Shown here piece by piece: positions 49,117-61,846 of a stretch of DNA of 64,000 bases. Each line of letters opens with the position of its first letter. Position 1 is the stretch's first letter. Origin of the DNA: Centroberyx gerrardi (taxonomy: Eukaryota > Chordata > Actinopteri > Beryciformes > Berycidae). The stretch is taken from the NCBI RefSeq assembly GCF_048128805.1, contig NC_136010.1, forward strand, positions 24,382,980 to 24,446,979, written 5' to 3'. The translations under genes and the position numbers were made by a program. Below the pieces are notes generated by a model, which was not told the origin of the DNA, searched no databases, and saw only the letters and a list, made by a program, of their open reading frames with translations.

Positions 49117-52100
49117 CTATCTGACCAGACAGGACACGCACAGTTTGGAGGGCCCGATGCAGTCGTCATGGCAGAAGGCACCGCAGCCTTGGCACATGAT
49201 CATGGCTTTGAGGCGGCACGAGCACTTGAGCGCCACCTCCTCGGCGGTGCTGTCTGCAAAGGCCTGGATGCTGAGGGCGGTCTGACTGGAGGCCAGGCGG
49301 GGGCGCAGCTGGAGCACGCCGTCGGCCAGGCTCCGCGAGAAACCCCCGCCGTCCATCACCGACACGTTGGCCGTATAGCTCACTCCGCCTCCGCCCTGCT
49401 TGGGCAGCTTCCCGTACAGCTGGAAGGGAAGAGAGGAGGCGGAGGAGGAGGGCGAGGGGGACGAGGAGGAGGGCGAGCCGGAGGAGTAGGGAGCTTTGCC
49501 GTGCTCCTTCTTGGCCATCCTGGCTAAAGTCATCTCCATATTGAGCAGTCCCTCCATCGCCCCTCCGCTCAGGTAGCCGTCCATAGAGTTCCCGGGCTCC
49601 TTTTTGGTAACACTCATTGGTGTCATGGGGGAGGATTTGGCAAAAGCCTGGCATGAGGGCCGGGCGTTGACCTCATTCTTGACGCTGGGCGCGGGAGACG
49701 GCTGCTGTTGGTGGGGGTGGGGGGGCCGCCAGTTGATCTTAAAAGTGGGCACCACCTCCGAGGGGCAGGGGTCGGCGTGGGAAGGCGAGGGGCCATTCGG
49801 CGTGGTCCGATTGGCCGGCTGGGGCCCGTCTGGAGTGGCCCCCTGTGAGGGCTGAGGACCCAGAGACTCTTTGATAACCACAGACTCAACAGCCACCGCG
49901 ATCTGGGAGCTGTGGTCTGAGGTGCGTCTGGAGGAGGAAGAGCAGGAAGAGGATGAGGAGGGCGGTAGGGAGGTGATGACCGGCACGGCCCCCGGGGCCT
50001 GCTGGGACTGAAACTGCGGCATGGCGGGGGCCTCCATCAGACAGGAGACCCCGCGGCTGGCTGGAGACTTGCTGTGGCTCTGAGAGGCCAGGGCAAGGTC
50101 TGGGCTGGGAGACTGGGCTGAGAGCTCAGGCCTGCCGCGGGGCCCCGGGGTCCTGGCCGCCGGAGGTCTGGACTGGGGCCCCGGCAGGCGGCTGATCTCC
50201 AGCCTGTTGGCGGAGTGGGGAGGAAGGACCTTCTCCAGGGGCAGACTGCCCTGCAGCAGCTGGGTGACCAGAGGGTTGTTGGCTTCCACGCTGGACACCG
50301 GCCTGGCTGAGCTGGCCGGCCTCCTGGAGGCTGCGGCAGCAGTGGGGGGCGTGGCAGAGGGCTTCAAGCCCCCACGACACTCCTCTTCTGCAGAGCTCTG
50401 GCTGGAGGCTCTAGAGTCGTCTCCGGGCTCCATTTTGGCCAGAACGTTAGTGTGGCCCCTGAGGCCTTGTGGGTGGGCTGTGGGGAGAGGCTGGGGGTCG
50501 TGGGGATGGGGGCGGCCGGGCTGCGAGTGAGCCAGGCCGTTGGGGAAGCAGGGCTGGATGACGGTCTGACCGTGGCGGTTGGACACGTGGGCCTGGATGA
50601 CCGGCTGCTGGTTCTGAGGAGTGGGGTTGCAAATAACCGGCTGGCCGTTTCTCTGGGAGCTCAGGTGGTGGCGCCAATTCTGGTCAGGGTGATGCTGGTC
50701 ATCCTCCTGGCTCTCGTTCTCACAGTCGGAAGCCGTCTCGGTAGAGTCGCTGTGGCCGCCGGCCTCATCCTCCTTCTCTCTGACTGAGGAGGCCATGTGT
50801 GGAGGAGAGGAGGCACCAGTCTGCTGTCTCTCTATAGCTGAGGGAGAGGGCGCCTCCTGGTGGCCAACATGGTGGGAACCGTGCTGGATAACACCTCCTG
50901 GTCCGGGTCCCTTCCCTTGTTCTCGCTCCCTCGACTGAGAGGCGCTGGCCAGCGTCTGGATAACATCTACGCCCTGGGCCCCAAACCTGGGAAGAGAATC
51001 TGGGATGGAGGTCGGGACCAGGGGGGGACTTTGACAATGCTGCTCTGCCCTCTCTGAGGCGGCGCTAGCAGGGTCAGGCACCTGGCTTTGCCTTGCATGC
51101 TGGGTAGCCACAGACTCAGATATAGTGTCAGGCTCCAGAGCCGGCGAGGCAGCCGTCTTGTCTGACAGCCCATTGGAGGAGCTTTGGACCTGGGCTGCTG
51201 TCGCTGCCGCTTCCTCTCCAGCCATCGGCTCCCCAGCTGCCTCCTCTCGAGGTGGGGTTGGGGTGGGTGTAGGGGTCGGGGTCTGTGGGGGCTCTGATGA
51301 CAGGGAGGTTGAGGTAGTGGACAGAGAAGGGGAGGGCTGGGGTGTAGGCTCTACATTGGAAAGCTGTAGTTGTGCTCCAGACGAATGAGCGCCTGCAGAC
51401 GATCCCTGCTCCTCCATCCCACCACCTCCCCTTCTTCCACCTCCTCCTCCTCCTCCTCCTCCTCCGGGCTCGACAGGTCCTGGATGTTCTCGCGCTCGTC
51501 GTCCACTGCTGCGATCCGGTAGCCCAGCAGCAGCCCGCAGCCCGACCCCGCCCGGCCCCGGCCCGTCGCCAGAGGCTGCAACAGCAGCAGCGGCCTCGCG
51601 CTGGGCCCGGGCCTGCTGGGCGCGGGCTTTGATGTCCGCCAGGGTGCGCGCGCCCCCCGTGCCCGACCGCCGCGAGCCCTCGCCGGGGGGCACGATCCGG
51701 GGGCAGATCTGGTAGGTGGGGGGCCCTTTGACCCAGGGCGGTTTGATTCTGGACAGTTGAATCTGGGACAGGGACAGAAGGACAGCAAGTCAAAATCATA
51801 TCTGAATGCCGGCTGTTATTTCACTACCGAAGTAAATCAAATCAGAGGCACAGATCTTGTATATGGAAATAATGCAATAGGTTCATCTTGAACTCAAGTT
51901 TACAGTGTAACAATAAGAACCTGAGTCAGCTAATAGACTATAGCAACATAGGCCTAGCCCCTATAACCTGCTCCACAGAAATTCACTTTCCCTCTTCCTT
52001 GACTTGGAATGTATGTTGACCAGAAAAAATATAGGCTGGACTGTAGTTCTTACTGTTATAGCTTGATATCTCTCACTGGAGGTAATTTTGTTAAAAATGG

Positions 52101-55100
52101 TAATATGAAATTAATTCAACTGCACAGTGGCCAGCTAAATGCAACCACAACCCAGAACCTCCCAGACTTATTGGGGTGGACTCGTACCCGGATTGGCGGG
52201 ACCTTGGGCTCTTCTGCTGTCGGCTGCGGCTTCTCCGAACGGACACCGTCGATTGTGGTACGAAAGGACTGACGGTCGTCAAGCCGCGGCCTCTTTTCGG
52301 GGAAGCTGGAGAAGGCCTGGGCCTCATCTGGCCTCCTCTTCTGCTCCTTGGGCTGGGCGGCGGGCACAGGGGTGGCGGCTGGGCTGGCAGAGGGGCTGCT
52401 CTCACGGCTGCTGGTGGCCGTGCCCCCAGTGATGGAGGTGACCACGGAGGCAGTATCATCCAAGGGATCGGCGGCGGCGGCGGCGCTGGAGGACGCCGAG
52501 GAGGAGGATGAAGAGGAGTCGAGGCCCGCGGCGAAGGCTCCCTGTCTGTCGGAAGGCGAGGAGGGGGAGGAGGCCGGGGAGGAGGCCGAGGAAGATGAAG
52601 AGGAGGAGGAGGAAGGGGAGGAGGTGGAAGCAAGTATGGGTGCGGCCTCCTCGGGGAGCAGGCGGGCCGTGACTTCTGGCTCCTCGTTGGCGCTGGTGGA
52701 GGCCGGGCTGGGGCTGGGGCTGGGGGTGGGCGTGGGCGTGGGCGTGGGCGTGGGAGTAGGAGTGGGAGTGGGAGTGGGCGCCGGCACAGTGGCTGGCTCC
52801 GCAGCAGGGGAGGGCTCCGGCTCCAAGGAGGCACCTTCGGCAGGGAGCTCCAGGCCAGACTCAGCCTGCAGCACCACTTCACCTTGGACCACCGTGTTGT
52901 CGGACATGGGAGAGCCCATGGAGACTGCCGAGGTGTCCAGTGAAGCGCTGGCCTCCGCCGCTTCTGGGGACTGCAGGGCCGGAGGGGTGGCCTTGCAGAG
53001 GGTCCGGCGTGCTCTGCGGCGAAGGTCGGCCCGGGTGCGTCTCCTCATCCTTCCGTCTCTCCTCCGTCGACCCACGCTGCGCCTCTTGGGAGCGCCGGCT
53101 GCCACCACTGCCACATCGCTGTCCAGCACACTCGCTGCGACATCAGTGGCTTCGCTCATAGTCAGCTTCAGGGACTCCTCTCGCGTCAGGCCAGACCTAC
53201 AGGTACAGCAACAAAGAATCAGCACTTTGAGTAAACACGGAAAATCAATGGCGATTCGCTGTATTCACACAGTGGCCAAAATAGATTTATGTCATACTCA
53301 AGGTCAGGCTACAGCAACTACATTGACGGGACCATAAGCCGTGCTGACACCAGTAGTGTACCCATCTATAACGTTAGCTAACACTGATCTTAAGTCAACT
53401 ACTTCATGTTGTTAAGGTTATATTTATCTCCAAACTCTCCATCCCAAGTATGACTTTAATGAAATGCATGCTCTCTTACTTTTGGCCATGGTACTCTTCG
53501 AAAAACTTCTCCTTCCATGCCTCTACCTTCTTCTCTTTCTCCATTTCCTGCCGGAAACGCACCTGCATCTCATGGGTAAACTCACCTGAATAGGTCAAAC
53601 ACATGGCAAAGATTTAAAGACCACACTACTAAAGGAAAATGCATGCTCAAAAGCATGCAGATTTGTCTTTTTTTTGCATTCCTGTGCTCAGGACCAATCT
53701 ATACATCCGGTTGCAGTTTCTGATCTGCATACATTTCTGTACGTTCTCTGCATACCTATCGGTACGTATTCTGGGCACCTTTCTCAGCATATGCTACCTC
53801 CATCAGTAAATATGTTCCGATAACAGGCAATGATGTACATGTACCTTCCACAATGTCACTTTCTGTACATATGAATCCTCCATCTGGCGTTTTGATAAAG
53901 TGAATAGCTAGTAATACGTAAAATAAGTATAGATCCAAATCTCTCACCCTCAGCAAGCCTCTCTTTCCAGCTCTGGGAGGCGTGGGTGAAGAACTCATTG
54001 TTGAGGGCTGAGCTACTGAGTCTGGCCATGCCATCAGGTCCGATCTGCAGGGAGACAGGAAATGATCAGGACAGCACATAAATGAAAAACAAAACGGGAC
54101 GGAATAGACAAATGGCAGCAAAACACATGTTCCCATTTGAAATGAGTAGGAATTGGGTTTCCAATAAGGGCAGAGTTCATAAATTTCACAGATGTGTACA
54201 CATTTTATTTGGGGGTCACAGTTCAGTGTGTTTTTGTACATAATACTTATGTACTTATGTTTTTGTACATAATACTTATGTACAAAAACATACTTTTGTT
54301 CATAAAACTTAGCCATATTTCCATAATCCAATGATTTTCTTTTCCATTAATGGATAGTTATGTGATGAGTATTTTAGAAGAAAATCACAAATACACAATG
54401 TTATGGAAGAAGACCGAAGTTAAAGTAGTAAATTCATGGGCTCTCTCACCCTACCTGTACACAGAGAATCTGTGGCCTATACCGGCATGTTCATGTGTAA
54501 CTCTTTTGCCATGCACAGTGCTTAGGGGAATTACAGTATGCACTGTTTAGGCGGGACAGAGCCATGCATAAGGGAAATCCAGTGTGCGCTTGTACACCAG
54601 GCAGTACAGTAGAAGTCAAGCAAGTGTCCTCCAACTGGAGGTTGGTGTGCTGAATACAGCAAATGCCGGTATTTAAAAAAAGGCATTGAAGGTTTGCTCA
54701 ATGGAAAATATGCAATTTAGAACTTTCTCAGCCATCATAATTCATAATACATGTCTGATTCAATCTGATGTTTATCAATCTTTTACAGCTGCAAAACACA
54801 TGAAAGTCTCTGAAGTTTGGCCATCACATACTATCTGTCCTTGTATCAAATGCTCAGACAACACGTTTTAAATTCCCAAGTAAATAATACCTTTAAACGG
54901 ATAAAAATAAATTGCAATAAGAGCCAGTAGTGGGGTCCGAGCATTTCAACAGGGAGTGGCATGCTGCAATTACAGATGAAGCTTTTAGATACATGCTCAG
55001 ATACACTGCAACCCTATAGCAGTGAGGAATCAGAACAAAATAGCCAATACCAAATATCTCAACAATGGAACAAGATACAGAGCAACAGTCTGAGGTGTTG

Positions 55101-58100
55101 ACTCCTATCAAGGAAACAATGACATAGGACCCAGATGTCCAAAACACTGGTGTTGTCCTTTCAGTTTCTAATGCTGCGTATGAGTGACGAAGCCGGTGGT
55201 CAACTTGAAGGACACAAACCAACGTACCTGCCGGTCGACCTCGGGGAGCAGCTGCAGCAGCTGTTGTTGAGAGTGTGCAGGGAAGGCGGAGAAGGTCCTC
55301 ACGTTGATGAGGGCCCTGATGTTGGTGTTGACCAGGATGGAGCCTGGCGTTTCAAAGTCAACATCCACCCCTCCTCGGCTCCTCTTCATGGGCCCTGCAA
55401 GAACAGAAACAAGGCCTTTAACTCAGCCACTCAGCCTGGTGCTAAAGCTAGCTGCAAGGTCATTATGGATAAAAAGCAAGAGTATCACATAGCGGGGGCC
55501 AGTCAGACACTGGAGACTGGCTGGAAGGATGGATGGTGGATGCTGGGTTTACTGGTGGGGGCCATAAGCAGCAAAGGCAGACACACACGAACGAACAGGT
55601 AGAGAGGTGGTTCCCTTGCCCAAGCAGATTCTTGGCCGTCCATGGCACACGTTTGGACACCACTGGTTTAGGCTAATGGCTCAGATTGTTTTGTATTGGC
55701 TGGGGAATTCATTCAGTGATAAGTCCAAAGTAATAATATTAAAAGAAAAGGGAAAATGAAAGCACAAAAGTTGATGATGATGTGTATGTTCCTGGAGTGT
55801 GTCAGTGTTATTAAGTGAGCTGTGGGTGTGTGAGTGGGCTCAGGAAAGCTACTGCATGATGTGCAAGTTGTATGAAAATGTAATGGGTGTATGTGTGCGT
55901 GTCTTGTGTTGGTGTATATGTATGCATGTGTGTGTGTGTGTTTGTGTGTGTGTGAGCGGATCTACTGTTGATGGTGTGTTAGCGTGTGTGGGGGTTCAGG
56001 TTTTGATGAAGTTTTCAATTTAGAGAGAAACAAAAAGGCATCATCACGCACCTACATCACATCTTTGAAAACAACTCACTGCTTGGCTTTCATCAATTAA
56101 TCCAAAAATACAGTATCACTTTGCACAATACTCCCTTCAGCAACCCCCACTTCTAAAAAAAATTTAAAACAATATCAAACTCAAAAGACTCAAAACTATA
56201 CAAACTTTTATCAACAATAGACATCACCACTGTCTCTCCATTAAAGCTGCAATAAGCAAAATTTTTGACCACTAGAGGTCAACACCAACTGCAACACATT
56301 TATACATAACACACAGCAAAGCCACTGCACTACGGAGGCCTATCAAGGACAAACATTGCAAAGCATTTTGCATAAATGCTAATAGCTAAGCTAACCGTAC
56401 AACGGATAAGTGTCGCCGGTTACCAGTAATCCTTTGCTAGATCTTTCTCCCGCTGAAGGTTACGTGTCCCACAATGACAAGTGAAGAGGTTGCTAAGTTT
56501 ACTCGCTCGCTTCATCGATTCCGCCATGAGAAGAACTTCAGGAATGGGAGGGGGTGAGGGCTGCTTTTACACAGCGAGGGAGGAGACAAGCTAGTTTTTA
56601 AAAAATGAAAAGCTACTGAATGGAGCAGGAGAAGCTTTGTTCCGGAGTGGAATTTGACAACAAGTTTTAGAAAAGAGGTGAAAACAGCAACACAGCTGCT
56701 GCTGTGTGGATGTTGGTTTATATCTTTACTTCTCAATGAAATCTCCACATAGCACACATTAGTTTCCGGATTAGTTATAAGGTCTGATATCGCTTATTGC
56801 AGGTTTAATTAATGGGAGAAAGATCTGTCCATCTCTGCCGATACAGACTTTTGGAAACAAATCTGCTCTAATACTTTCACAATACTTTCATCCACTAATG
56901 CACAATTAATCCAATACAAAGTCAACCACAGTGCACATATCACTCTGCAAAAAATGTACAAAATGGTTTTTACTGACTCTGAACTGAAACCCACAGACTC
57001 AGTTCTGTCAGATTTAACATCTCACTGGTGTCTTGTCAGGTGTGTGTGTGAATTTGTTGTGTTTCCACCAGGGCATAAATTTCACAGCGTCATGCAGCCA
57101 TGGCCGTCAGCGCCCCTCTGTCTGACGAGATGACTTATACATTTTGGCAAGCCCTGAGGCCGGTGTGGCAGGAGTGCCCTTTTTGAGTGAGTGTGTGTTT
57201 GTCATTCTTTTTCCCACCAATGCTGGAACCCAAACAGGCGTCTTAGATTTGTTGATGTTTGGCTGGATTTTCATTAGCTGGTGTCATAGCTACAATGTTT
57301 TCATATTATCGAGAATACAGCCAATCACAACAACGGACAACCAGACTAATATGTTCAAATGGAGCACGACCACCTTTGATTTAGTTGGCTATCTTTAGTT
57401 GACTGATGACTGGTGAAATTCTGAAGGTATTAAGTAAGCGAACACACTCACTGAATTGATCAAATTCTATACTTTTCCTGACAAAACTAACTCTTAATGA
57501 TCATATCGAAGCTTCCCAATTCTATCGTTTTTTCTGTAGATAGTTTTTCTGTAAATAAGACTAATGTTAGTAGGAGTCACCAAACATTTGGTGTTGACGA
57601 TTAGCGAACAGTTACGTTGCGTGATTTACCAAGTCATGGCTCCAGATATTTGTTGTCCATTCTCAAGTGATGGATCAGATTAGACTGAAGAGACATTTTC
57701 CTTTTCTGAAACTGTGAATGAAATAAGATGTTGAAATTATTCAAGGTTATTCAACTTTGAACAGCTTATGATTGTTCTCATGATACATTCTCGTAATGAA
57801 TGTATATGACTAATCCAATGCTTAATTTTCATTTTATACATATAAATCCTAAATGTTAATATATAGCCAAATGCTATATATATATGCTTATAATTTCATA
57901 CTGTTCATGTTGTTTTTCATATAGGATATAGAAAAGATATCAACTATTTATATTTAGTCGAGTGGTTCTCCTCAATTTAGTAAATGGCCTTAGTGCCCCA
58001 GCAGGTGGCCTTAATGCCCTAAAAAACATTGGTAACTTTTAAGGTGAAACAGCCGTACCCCAAAAATGATTAAATTTAAGGCCTGGTTACCACAGTATTT

Positions 58101-61100
58101 TAGTACAGAATGTCAAAGCTTACAGATAATGTTACTTTTATTGAGTTCATGTTGCTGCTTTGTACTATGGCAGGGTGATCTTCACACTCAGCCAGGGGAA
58201 GCAGAAGTGACACTTCACTCATCTAAGTGGACGCTATGAAATGTCATGATGGTGTGGTAAAAGTCATTTCGTATTGGTTCGCTGAGCAGTATATAATGAA
58301 TAAAATAAAAATATTTGAAAATTGTAACTAAATATTCACTGTTGCAATTTTAATCTCCCATATTAATCTCCCAATCTATTGGTTTATATGGACTGCTGCC
58401 ATACAGTGTATGCACGGTATGGTGATATACGTATATATAGCTGGGACTGGACACAATCTTGTCCTGCTGATTCTGAATCTGAAATGCGCCCAAAAATCTG
58501 CCTTGATATTAGCTGGTGCTGCCAAATGGCAGCCATTTTTATTATTGACAAAGGTAGTTTGGTCAAGTGGGGCACACAGTTTCTGAAGCCACCGTGAAGC
58601 GATCTACAGTGCCACCTACAGGAGCGGGGTCTTTATAAAAGTGAAAAACCTCTTCTTTAAAACAACGGGGTTTACGAGTATTGACATCAAGATTTACAGA
58701 ATTGATTCTGAAATGGAAAAAATAAAATCGTGATGCATTTAGTGTATGGAGTGCTGGGTGGAAAAAAGAGACTGTGACTTTAGCTGATTACCAAATACAA
58801 GAATGCCAAGTTGGTAACGTGTCCTTGTGGAGAATGTTCTATCCAAGTTGTCTTGGAAAGAACAAACTTCTCAAGAATGAGAAAACAGAGAAGTGTCCTT
58901 ACAGTTTGAGCTGGGCTGTGTGCTTGACGTCACACCATCAATTAAGACAGTGACCCTAACCCTTTTTCATATCATGGACCCCCAATTTATTCCACATTTG
59001 AGCCACTGACCCCCATTTGATGAGATTTTGTCTCTCAGACCCAAATCTGAGAATATTTTTATTGTTAGATATGATTTTGTCCAGAATTCCATGACTATCT
59101 GTATTGTAGGTAGAGAGATAACAGTGAAACTATGATCAAAACAGTCATTCTTCTACATTCTCTAACTGTGTTAACTTCTAAATGAAATAATGCTGAAATT
59201 TAACAATTCATCAACTGGGGACCCCCTGAAACCCCCTCAAGGACCCCTGGTGGTCCCCGGACCCCACGTTGAGAACCACTGAATTAAGACACACAGCTGT
59301 TTCAACCGTGTCTTTGTTATAGACTATAGTGTTGTTTGGATATGATGCGTTGTTCTTGCAAAGAATCTTGGGGCTTCCCAGCATTCCCATGAACTTCCGG
59401 GATCTTTATCCGTCCTTCATCCTCAGCGTTCTTTTAGTTTGGAATCGTACTTCGGCCGGTTAGATATTACGTCAAACATATGACGGAGGACATGAGAACG
59501 CACAAGAACGCATATTGTCCTTATCCTCTGGACTCTCACATTCCAAGGAAACAAAGGAAGTGACAGACTGAGTGTGTTTCTTACCTGAAGGGACGTGCTC
59601 TCCATTCACTTTGAGAGGAGTGAGGACGACGCGAGGCATCATCACCGCTTTCTTCCTCTGCCTCCCCGACTGCAGCAGCACAGAGAGTGGGACGGACAGC
59701 AGGTGGACACAGTACAGACATCAAAATGGATGTTAGGAATTAAGTTCGGGAGACATGACTAATTTCACTGCACTAAACTTGAGTTATGTAACCAACTAAC
59801 TGACTACATAACCCACTAACAGCTCTTACTGTTTTTTTTCCAAAAATATAAACGCAGGTAACAAAAGACTTAATTCCTCCAGCGTTCAATAAGCCTTTAC
59901 GAGTTGTGATACTCCTTTGGGAGATGATAATGCGATACCAAAAATTTTGACAATTCAAAAACCATGCCATGGCGAAAATCAAAACTGAAATTACAACTGA
60001 TTTATAACAACACAGTTAGTTTCAGATTTCTTTTATCCCAAAAGTAATCTAACTTCTAAAAATCTTTTCCCTGTAACATTCCCTGTATTTTGCACAATTT
60101 CCATACTCTCAAATGCTCTCAACCAGCATGGTTGTCAGTATATATGATTATTTGTATTCATTTGAAGCATGATTTTCTGGATTTCTATAACCTGTGTGTA
60201 AAATGTTTAGTCCAATCTGTCTGCGCTACACCAATTTGTCCATGTCTCAGAGCCCACTGGATAGAGGATGTCAGGCGGGCCGTACCTGTCTGGAGCGGCT
60301 CAGTCTGGTTTGGGCGTGCTGAGCATGTTGGGTGTGTTGGGTCTGTGTGTCGGTGCGTCCCTGTTGTCCTGCTGCCCTGCTGAGGCGGGTCTGGGGCTGG
60401 CTGGGGGGGGCCTGGAGCTCTGTGGAGCAGGAAGCACTGGACGAGCTCTCATCCACCGAGGCTACAGTGGAAAAGAAACATGTGATTTACAAATTCACTC
60501 TGTTGATACCAAGTGGAGATCCATGCTCCTGCAACCCACATTTGGGTCCTAACCCTGAAATATTGTCCATGTAATCAATAAACTGACATTGAGCCATGTT
60601 ACATTGGTGCCATTGGTCTGTTAGCAGAGGAGCTGGTGATAATAAAACAACAGTTTTTGGTATTTTGGATTCTATCAACAGTGATTTGGTTCGATGTGCA
60701 TTTATGGCACCATTATCACACCATGCCCCAAAGCAGGCTCAGTGGTACACACAAGCACACACAATTAAAAACCGTGACTGTACATAAAACATCTCTGATC
60801 TAGGCCACGGCTGCCTGTGTCATGTGCACATGTAACCATGGCAACTAACATCCATAGTCAGAAATATATATACACCAGGGAGAGAGAAAAAGAGAGAGCG
60901 GGAGAGAATCACTGGTTTAGCACGCTGTCCTAGTTGAAAAGACTCTATTCATCCTGTGTCCTCTCATATGAACATCCAGGCATAATTCTGCCATCAGGGC
61001 AATTTAGAGGGGTTTTAAACTTGACCTCTTGAAAAAAACATCCCATTTTGTTTTTTTTTGACCTGTGCTTTATGTCCTGATGGGAGGACATGAGATACTG

Positions 61101-61543
61101 ACTTCAGCCTGCCAGCAACACTATCAGCAAATCCATTGTCCCTCAATCCTGTAGTTGACAAAGTGGGGACCAGGAACCCCCAACCAAATGACTTGTTAAT
61201 TTGAGGTCATTGTTTAGGAAGATTTAAAGGAATAGTTCACCCAAAAATGAAAATTCAATACTACATCAACAACAACTAAATCATCCCATATGGGTCACTG
61301 GGACTAAATGTGCTCAAAATGGCTCTAACTGGTGTGTGTTGTGGTGTTACCATCGTTGTCTCCACTGGCGGCAGCGGTGGTCTCGGTGGAGTCACAGCTC
61401 TCCTGCTCGGTGGCCTCGGTCGGGGCGAGGGCTGGGCCTGGGCCTGGAGAGGTGCTGCTGGAGGCCGGTGGGACGGCGCTACCAGCCGGGTCTGTTGCCG
61501 TCTCCGACTCTGCCGAAGTCTTGGTCCACTGGAGGGCATTCTT
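49117..61543 (-). CDS. asxl1: Polycomb-group protein ASXL1, 5' end beyond the window
   Basis: ASXL1 is the chromatin cofactor that binds BAP1 to form the PR-DUB H2AK119 deubiquitinase. Visible coding exons (minus strand) are 61351-61543, 60286-60461, 59585-59669, 55228-55394, 53948-54044, 53480-53585, 52188-53196 and 49117-51762. They join in frame as 1492 aa; human is 1541. Landmarks in order are: [27 protein letters not shown]; the DEUBAD domain ([49 protein letters not shown]); [29 protein letters not shown] across the last splice; [33 protein letters not shown]; and the atypical C-terminal PHD ([20 protein letters not shown], ending CVSCLVR). The [12 protein letters not shown] and PTYQICPRI blocks point to ASXL1 rather than ASXL2 or ASXL3. 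The HARE-HTH exons must lie right of 64000. Confidence 0.93.
51425..51475 (-). repeat. asxl1: Coding glycine-repeat tract of asxl1
   Basis: About nine consecutive GGA-type codons (CCT repeats on the plus strand, about 51439-51466) encode poly-Gly followed by RRGGGG. The tract lies shortly after the [13 protein letters not shown] block, the same place as the Gly-rich stretch of human ASXL1. Confidence 0.85.
52700..52785 (-). repeat. asxl1: Coding hexanucleotide repeat encoding Pro-Thr units in asxl1
   Basis: GGGCGT/GGGAGT/GGGGCT units on the plus strand encode about ten Pro-Thr dipeptides and flanking Pro-Ser on the minus strand. A shorter Pro-Thr repeat of the same type is in the last exon near 51240-51290. 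Confidence 0.85.
54231..54292. repeat. Direct and palindromic TTTTTGTACATAATAC repeat
   Basis: TTTTTGTACATAATACTTAT occurs twice, 27-28 bp apart, and is followed by its partial inverse (TATGTACAAAAACATA). It lies in an asxl1 intron and is a small local duplication. Confidence 0.8.
56241..56808. mobile_element. TTAA-flanked inverted-repeat element in asxl1 intron
   Basis: Termini AGCTGCAATAAGC (56245) and GCTTATTGCAGGT (ending 56804) are inverted with one mismatch and flanked by TTAA on both sides (56241-56244 and 56805-56808). The 560-bp interior has no transposase. TTAA duplication fits piggyBac or Kolobok; AG-starting ends lean to Kolobok, which is inference. Confidence 0.7.
58380..58445 (+). 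repeat. Short dispersed repeat shared with 46705-46770
   Basis: TATGGACTGCTGCCATACAG followed by GGTGATATA and TATATATAGCT is present here and, inverted, at 46705-46770. No family assigned. Confidence 0.6.
58948..59281 (-). mobile_element. Non-autonomous hAT element, second intact copy
   Basis: It is an inverted relative of the 29584-29913 element over its full length (334 bp). It starts CAGTGACCCTAACCC and ends GTTGAGAACCACTG. Flanking octamers AATTAAGA (58940-58947 and 59282-59289) are identical, giving a clean hAT-type 8-bp target duplication. It sits in an asxl1 intron just upstream of the exon ending at 59585. Confidence 0.9.
61225..61256 (+). repeat. Terminus-like AAAGGAATAGTTCACCC fragment
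   Basis: AAAGGAATAGTTCACCCAAA plus ATGAAAATT also occurs as a variant at 33080-33110 in myt1 intron 4. The text is familiar as the end of an abundant fish DNA transposon. No opposite terminus is seen next to either. Confidence 0.5.
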
Positions 61544-61846
61544 CTGCAGGGGGACACAGCATAGAGTGAGCGGTTAGCAGATCATCTGAGGAAACATCCG
61601 TGCTCTCTCCATGTATCAACTCTGTGGTGTGTTGCACGCCAAATGTTTGTGACTTGCTCTGCTTCCTCCAACTAAACGGGATTAAGCCTTCATACCCACC
61701 GGTCACATCTATTAAAATCTGTCTACACATAGCAATGCAATGTTGAGGTTGAGGGGAGTTAACAGTTTTCATTTTCTACCAATTCATGAGTTTGTGGTCA
61801 TGCATAAATCTACCCTTACATTTAAGTATTCAAAATAGTATTTCAC

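Noticed and set aside
49168-49527. Plus-strand open frame over the asxl1 3' end
   Set aside because: It is antisense to the conserved PHD-encoding region, which matches ASXL1 on the minus strand.
52348-53337. 329-codon open frame on the plus strand
   Set aside because: It is antisense to the large penultimate asxl1 exon in this window, starts and ends at no meaningful signal, and consists of the reverse of Pro/Ser/Ala-rich coding sequence. It is a GC-rich shadow frame.
55799-56023. Cys/Val-rich open frame
   Set aside because: It is produced by a degenerate (TGTG)n microsatellite in an asxl1 intron.
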